DNA of 64,000 nt. Origin: Rebecca billardiae RCC1528 (lineage: Eukaryota > Haptophyta). This document shows, piece by piece, positions 58,417 to 64,000 of this stretch; positions within the stretch are counted from its first letter, which is position 1; each line of letters starts with the position of its first letter. The notes under the pieces were generated by a model that saw nothing but the letters and a program-made list of their open reading frames with translations, made no database searches and was not told the DNA's origin. The position numbers were made by a program, and so were the translations under genes. The stretch is from positions 1,860,001-1,924,000 of the forward strand of contig OZ251235.1 of NCBI GenBank assembly GCA_965240325.2. Reading direction: 5' to 3'.

Positions 58417-61400
58417 CCCGTGTCAGTGATACAGGCAGATACAGTGATACAGTGATACACGGGTGGCCTGTAGTTCGGGTGCCGGCAGTCCGGGCGCGGA
58501 CCGGGCGGCGCGCGCGGCGGCGGCTTGGCAAGGAGGGCCCCCCGTATCAGTGATACAGGCAGATACAGTAATACAGTGATACACGGGCCTGGCCTGTAGT
58601 CCGGATGGCGGCAGTCCGGAAGCGGACGGCGGCGCGCGCGACGCGGCAGCTGGCAAGGAGGCCCCCCGTATCAGTGATACAGGCAGATACAGTGATACTG
58701 ATACAGTGATACACGGGCCTGGCCTGTAGTCCGGATGGCGGCAGTCCGGAAGCGGACGGCGGCGCGCGCGGCGCGGCAGCTGGCAAGGAGGCCCCCCCGT
58801 ATCAGTGATACAGGCAGATACAGTGATACAGTGATACAGGAGGCCTGCTTTAGTCCGGATGGCGGTAGTCCGGGAGCGGACGGCGGCGCGCGCGGCGCGG
58901 CAGCTGGCAAGGAGGCCCCCCGTATCAGTGATACAGGCAGATACAGTGATACAGTGATACACGGGCCTGGCCTGTAGTCCGGATGGCGGCAGTCCGGGAG
59001 CGGACGGCGGCGCGCGCGGTGGCGGCTTGGCAAGGAGGCCCCCCCGTATCAGTGATACAGGCAGATACAGTGATACAGTGATACACGGGCCTGGCCTGTA
59101 GTCCGGATGGCGACAGTCCGGGAGCGGACGGCGGCGCGCGCGGCGGCGGCTTGGCAAGGAGGGCCCCCCGTATCAGTGATACAGGCAGATACAGTGATAC
59201 AGTGATACACGGGGTGGCCTGTAGTCCGGGTGCCGGCAGTCCGGGCGCGGACGGCGGCGCGCGCGGTGGCGGCTTGGCAAGGAGGCCCCCCGTATCAGTG
59301 ATACAGGCAGATACAGTGATACAGTGATACAGGAGGCCTGCTTTAGTCCGCGGATGGCGGTAGTCCGGGAGCGGACGGCGGCGCGCGCGGTGGCGGCTTG
59401 GCAAGGAGGCCCCCCGTATCAGTGATACAGGCAGATACAGTGATACAGTGATACAGGAGGGCCTGCTTTAGTCCGGATGGCGGTAGTCCGGGAGCGGACG
59501 GCGGCGCGCGCGGTGGCGGCTTGGCAAGGTCAGGCAAGGAGGCCCCCCGTATCAGTGATACAGGCAGATACAGTGATACAGTGATACACGGGCCTGGCCT
59601 GTGGTCCGGATGGCGGCAGTCCGGGAGCGGACGGCGGCGCGCGCGGCGCGGCAGCTGGCAAGGAGGCCCCCCGTATCAGTGATACAGGCAGATACAGTGA
59701 TACAGTGATACAGGAGTGAGGCCTGCTGTGGTCCGGGTGGCGGCAGTCCGGGAGCGGACGGCGGCGCGCGCGGCGGCGGCTTGGCAAGGAGGCCCCCCGT
59801 ATCAGTGATACAGGCAGATACAGTGATACAGTGATACAGCAGGTGGCCTGGTAGTCCGGGTGGCGACAGTCCGGGAGCGGACGGCGGCGCGCGCGGCGGC
59901 GGCTTGGCAAGGAGGCCCCCCGTATCAGTGATACAGGCAGATACAGTGATACAGTGATACAGCAGGTGGCCTGGTAGTCCGGGTGGCGACAGTCCGGGAG
60001 CGGACGGCGGCGCGCGCGGAGGCGGCTAGTGGCAAGGAGGCCCCCCGTATCAGTGATACAGGCAGATACAGTGATACAGTGATACACGGGCCTGGCCTGT
60101 AGTCCGGATGGCGGCAGTCCGCGAGCGGACGGCGGCGCGCGCGGCGGCGGCTTGGCAAGGAGGCCCCCCCGTATCAGTGATACAGGCAGATACAGTGATA
60201 CAGTGATACAGGAGGCCTGCTTTAGTCCGGATGGCGGTAGTCCGGGAGCGGACGGCGGCGCGCGCGGTGGCGGCTTGGCAAGGAGGCCCCCCGTATCAGT
60301 GATACAGGCAGATACAGTGATACAGTGATACAGGAGGCCTGCTTTAGTCCGGATGGCGGTAGTCCGGGAGCGGACGGCGGCGCGCGCGGTGGCGGCTTGG
60401 CAAGGAGGCCCCCCGTATCAGTGATACAGGCAGATACAGTGATACAGTGATACAGGAGGCCTGCTTTAGTCCGGATGGCGGTAGTCCGGGAGCGGACGGC
60501 GGCGCGCGCGGCGCGGCAGCTGGCAAGGAGGCCCCCCGTATCAGTGATACAGGCAGATACAGTGATACAGTGATACACGGGCCTGGCCTGTAGTCCGGAT
60601 GGCGGCAGTCCGGGAGCGGACGGCGGCGCGCGCGGCGGCGGCTTGGCAAGGAGGGCCCCCCGTATCAGTGATACAGGCAGATACAGTGATACAGTGATAC
60701 ACGGGTGGCCTGTACGGTCCGGCTGCCGGCAGTCCGGGCGCGGACGGCGGCGCGCGCGGAGGCGGCTTGGCAAGGAGGCCCCCCGTATCAGTGATACAGG
60801 CAGATACAGTGATACAGTGATACAGGAGGCCTGCTTTAGTCCGGATGGCGGTAGTCCGGGAGCGGACGGCGTCGCGCGCGGTGGCGGCTTGGCAAGGTCA
60901 GGCAAGGAGGCCCCCCGTATCAGTGATACAGGCAGATACAGTGATACAGTGATACACGGGCCTGGCCTGTAGTCCGGATGGCGGCAGTCCGGGAGCGGAC
61001 GGCGGCGCGCGCGGAGGCGGCTTGGCAAGGAGGCCCCCCGTATCAGTGATACAGGCAGATACAGTGATACAGTGATACACGGGCCTGGCCTGTAGTCCGG
61101 ATGGCGACAGTCCGGGAGCGGACGGCGGCGATAGCGGCGGCGGCTTGGCAAGGAGGGCCCCCCGTATCAGTGATACAGGCAGATACAGTGATACAGTGAT
61201 ACACGGGCCTGGCCTGTAGTCCGGATGGCGACAGTCCGGGAGCGGACGGCGGCGCGCGCGGCGGCGGCTTGGCAAGGAGGGCCCCCCGTATCAGTGATAC
61301 AGGCAGATACAGTGATACAGTGATACAGGAGGCCTGCTTTAGTCCGGATGGCGGTAGTCCGGGAGCGGACGGCGGCGCGCGCGGTGGCGGCTTGGCAAGG

Positions 61401-61840
61401 AGGCCCCCCGTATCAGTGATACAGGCAGATACAGTGATACAGTGATACAGGAGGCCTGCTTTAGTCCGCGGATGGCGGTAGTCCGGGAGCGGACGGCGGC
61501 GCGCGCGGTGGCGGCTTGGCAAGGAGGCCCCCCGTATCAGTGATACAGGCAGATACAGTGATACAGTGATACAGGAGGCCTGCTTTAGTCCGGATGGCGG
61601 TAGTCCGGGAGCGGACGGCGGCGCGCGCGGTGGCGGCTTGGCAAGGTCAGGCAAGGAGGCCCCCCGTATCAGTGATACAGGCAGATACAGTGATACAGTG
61701 ATACACGGGCCTGGCCTGTGGTCCGGATGGCGGCAGTCCGGGAGCGGACGGCGGCGCGCGCGGCGCGGCAGCTGGCAAGGAGGCCCCCCGTATCAGTGAT
61801 ACAGGCAGATACAGTGATACAGTGATACAGCAGGTGGCCT
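58417..61840 (+). repeat. Satellite array 1: about 28 units of ~124 bp
   Basis: Each unit begins with a conserved 40-bp core: the palindrome GTATCAGTGATAC followed by spaced GATACAG words (CAGATACAGTGATACAGTG). A variable junction follows (ACGGGCCTGGCCTG, AGGAGGCCTGCTTTAG or AGCAGGTGGCCTGG), then two AGTCCGG motifs, a GGACGGCGGCGCGCGCGG block and TTGGCAAGGAGG or CAGCTGGCAAGGAGG. I counted 28 cores between 58421 and 61788. Long minus-strand frames (YHCITVSACITDTGG repeats) exist only because the unit lacks stops in some frames. Confidence 0.92.
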
Positions 61841-62500
61841 GGTAGTCCGGGTGGTGGCAGTCTGGAGTCTGGGCGTGTGCCGGCGAGTGCCGGCGGCAGC
61901 AGAGTTGAGCAGTCCGGGCGCGGACAGGGACGATTGCGGCGGCCTGAACAGGGAGTTCCCGGCCCCGACGGTTGTAAAGTTGGCTCGCCTGCGTGCCGCG
62001 GATGATCAGTCAACGGTGAGCAAGACGGGGGGGGCGGGGCGGGGGGCGACACGGCACGAGGCCCTGACGGCCGAGCTGGCTGGCGAGCCGTTGTGCGCCG
62101 CAGCATACGCAGCGCCGCACGCGCGCTGCCGGCGAGGGCACGGGCGGTGATCAGACACGGCGGCGGCCAGCAGGCACGGTGCCGGCTCTCGCCTGCGCGC
62201 TCGGCCCGCAGGGCGCGTGCCAGTCAGTCATTGGCGCGGCAGCCGGCGGCGGCTGCGACGTGCCGTCAGCGGCCGCCGCGAGCGTGCGTGGCGACAACTG
62301 CAGCGATGCCTGGCTGTCGCGGTGCGGCTCGCAGAACAGCGCACGGGCGCCACGTCTCCATCACGCCACGGCTCCAGCGCGCCCTGACGCGGCCCGGCAC
62401 TCACGCCCACACGAGCTGCGAAGACGCGCGCCTTGCCATCGCGCGAGAGTGGGGGTCGTCGGGCCCGGCCGCGAATCGCCGGCCGTTTTGAAACCCGCTG
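61841..62500. other. Unique spacer between opposed satellite arrays
   Basis: About 650 bp, GC-rich, with no satellite core and no convincing gene. It separates the plus-oriented array from the minus-oriented one. Confidence 0.5.
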
Positions 62501-63130
62501 CCGCTGTATCACTGTATCACTGTATCTGCCTGTATCACTGCCGCCGCGCCGCGCCGCCGTCCACCCGGACTGCCGCCACCCGGACTACAGGCCACCTGTA
62601 TCACTGTATCACTGTATCTGCCTGTATCACTGATACGGGGGGGCTCCTCCCGGCCGCGCCGCCGCGCCGCGCCGCCGTCCACCCGGACTGCCGCCACCCG
62701 GACTACAGGCCACCTGTATCACTGTATCACTGTATCTGCCTGTATCACTGATACGGGGGGGCTCCTCCCGGCCGCGCCGCCGCGCCGCGCCGCCGTCCAC
62801 CCGGACTGCCGCCACCCGGACTACACTCTACAGGCCACCTGTATCACTGTATCACTGTATCTGCCTGTATCACTGATACGGGGGGGGCTCCTCCCGGCCG
62901 CGCCGCCGCGCCGGGCCGCCGTCCACCCGGACTGCCGCCACCCGGACTACAGGCCACCTGTATCACTGTATCACTGTATCTGCCTGTATCACTGATACGG
63001 GGGCGGGCTCCTCCGCCGGCCGCGCCGCCGCGCCGCGCCGCCGTCCACCCGGACTGCCGCCACCCGGACTACAGGCCACCTGTATCACTGTATCACTGTA
63101 TCTGCCTGTATCACTGATACGGCGGGGGGC
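62501..63130 (-). repeat. Satellite array 2: about six units, inverted
   Basis: Reverse-complement cores (CTGTATCACTGTATCACTGT then CTGCCTGTATCACTGATAC) at ~62505, 62598, 62716, 62840, 62958 and 63080. The linker differs from array 1 (CTCCTCCCGGCCGCGCCGCC, CCACCCGGACTGCCGCCACC), so it is a distinct subfamily. Confidence 0.9.
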
Positions 63131-63334
63131 TCCCGTCCCGGCCACCGCGCCGGCTCCGCACGCCCGCCGCCGGCCCCGGACTCAGGCGCGGACTTCCGTC
63201 GCCCGGACTCTGAAATCCGGTGCCAAGCCCGGGGGCGGGTGGCGGCGGCAGTCCGGGCATCCGGCGCGGCGGGCGGACGGCGCGCCCAGTGGGCGACGCT
63301 GCGCGGCCCGACGGTCGTCAGCCGGCCGAGGAGC

Positions 63335-63690
63335 CCCCCTGTATCAGTGATACAGGCCGAGATACAGTGATACAGTGATACAGGTGGCCTGTAGTCCGGG
63401 TGGCGGCAGTCCGGGTGGACGGCGGCGCGGCGCGGCGGCGCCGGGCCGGGAGGAGCCCCCCCCGTATCAGTGATACAGGCAGATACAGTGATACAGTGAT
63501 ACGGGTGGCCTGTAGTCCGGGTGGCGGCAGTCCGGGCGGGCGGCTGCCGGCGCGTGCTGCGCGGCGGCGTGGCCGGGACGGGAGCCCCCCGTATCGTCAG
63601 TGATACAGGCGAATACAGTGATGATACAGTGATACAGGTGGCCTGTAGTCCGGATTAGGCGGTAGTCCGGGCGGCGGGCGGCGCGCTGAC
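63335..63690 (+). repeat. Satellite array 3: three diverged units, plus orientation
   Basis: Cores at ~63341, 63467 and 63594, with point changes and small insertions (GGCCGAGATACAG, GATACAGGCGAATACAG). The linkers match the array 2 subfamily in reverse. Confidence 0.85.
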
Positions 63691-64000
63691 GTATGGACAC
63701 GGTGCCGCGGCGGCTGGGGCTGTGCAGCCTGTCGTAGGTGGGTCCCTCCCAACTGGGGCGATGTTCTGGCGCACTCAGAATGGCGTCCTAGATTTCGTCT
63801 CTCACCCAGAATCGACGCTGTAAATGCGTCCCATCGGGGCGGAGCAAAAGTTTCGACCTCAAAACCTACTCCGCGTGCCGTCGCGCGGCCGAGCGCGCGC
63901 GCGCCGCGCCACTAGTGTCACATAGAGATTTTGCGAAGCGTTACTTGATGGTTATGGTGGCTAGATGGCGACATGCGATCGGAATGACTTATTGGCAACC
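63691..64000. other. Window end, no feature recognised
   Basis: About 310 bp of mixed composition beyond the satellite; no repeat core, RNA gene or ORF with coding character seen. No telomeric repeat is present. Confidence 0.45.

Noticed and set aside
58423-61799. Minus-strand ORFs built of YHCITVSACITDTGG repeats
   Set aside because: They are translations of the 124-bp satellite, broken wherever unit length changes, with no ATG context or independent support.
58417-61840. CRISPR-like array
   Set aside because: The sequences between the 40-bp cores are themselves homologous repeats, not unique spacers, and the host is eukaryotic.

Overview
This is nuclear DNA of a unicellular eukaryote, most likely a GC-rich microalga; a haptophyte such as a pavlovophyte would fit, but the window alone cannot prove the lineage. 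The evidence is GT-AG introns of 136-328 bp, a Ty1/copia LTR retrotransposon, metazoan/protist families (DNA-PKcs, STIMATE, IBA57, a ciliary DM10 protein), a LOV-like PAS protein with ankyrin repeats, and very GC-rich single-exon genes separated by short AT-rich islands. Long open frames appear on both strands opposite real genes because codon position 3 is almost always G or C; these are not annotated.

Layout. 0-0.6 kb: 3' end of a proline-rich protein gene. 0.9-2.7 kb: a Sel1-repeat/MYND protein. 2.7-12.3 kb: a repeat-rich island built around one intron-containing gene (6.0-8.6 kb) for a multi-pass membrane protein with a TIR-like domain and a C-type-lectin-like domain. The gene sits between ~0.5 kb direct repeats. 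Outside these lie inverted copies of a hairpin element, a broken duplicate of the Sel1/MYND 3' end, and inverted copies of a ~300 bp repeat. 12.3-14.5 kb: mostly non-coding, with gene fragments and a third hairpin element. 14.5-27.3 kb: a tandem-domain RNase T2, a large unrecognised membrane protein, an OST-alpha/TMEM184-like transporter, a GH3 glycosidase, IBA57, and a 1.2 kb unit with 29-bp terminal inverted repeats. 27.4-43.0 kb: a DNA-PKcs (PRKDC) gene of about 5,142 residues, almost all in one 15.1 kb exon. 43.3-47.5 kb: a DM10 protein and the LOV-like/ankyrin protein. 48.5-55.7 kb: a complete, recently inserted copia element with 607-bp LTRs, a 5-bp target-site duplication, gag-protease in one frame and integrase-RT-RNase H in the -1 frame. 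56.1-57.8 kb: a STIMATE-family gene. 58.4-63.7 kb: a ~124-bp satellite in plus, minus, then plus orientation.

The genes are ordinary eukaryotic loci, not an operon. Three pairs are head-to-head with 126-251 bp between start codons (membrane protein/OST-alpha-like, GH3/IBA57, PRKDC/DM10), suggesting shared bidirectional promoters. The most unusual items are the TIR/lectin receptor in its nested repeat island, the covarying 17-nt hairpin family, the copia element's candidate -1 frameshift placed between protease and integrase, the RNase T2 with one dead domain, and the iteron-rich inverted satellite arrays.
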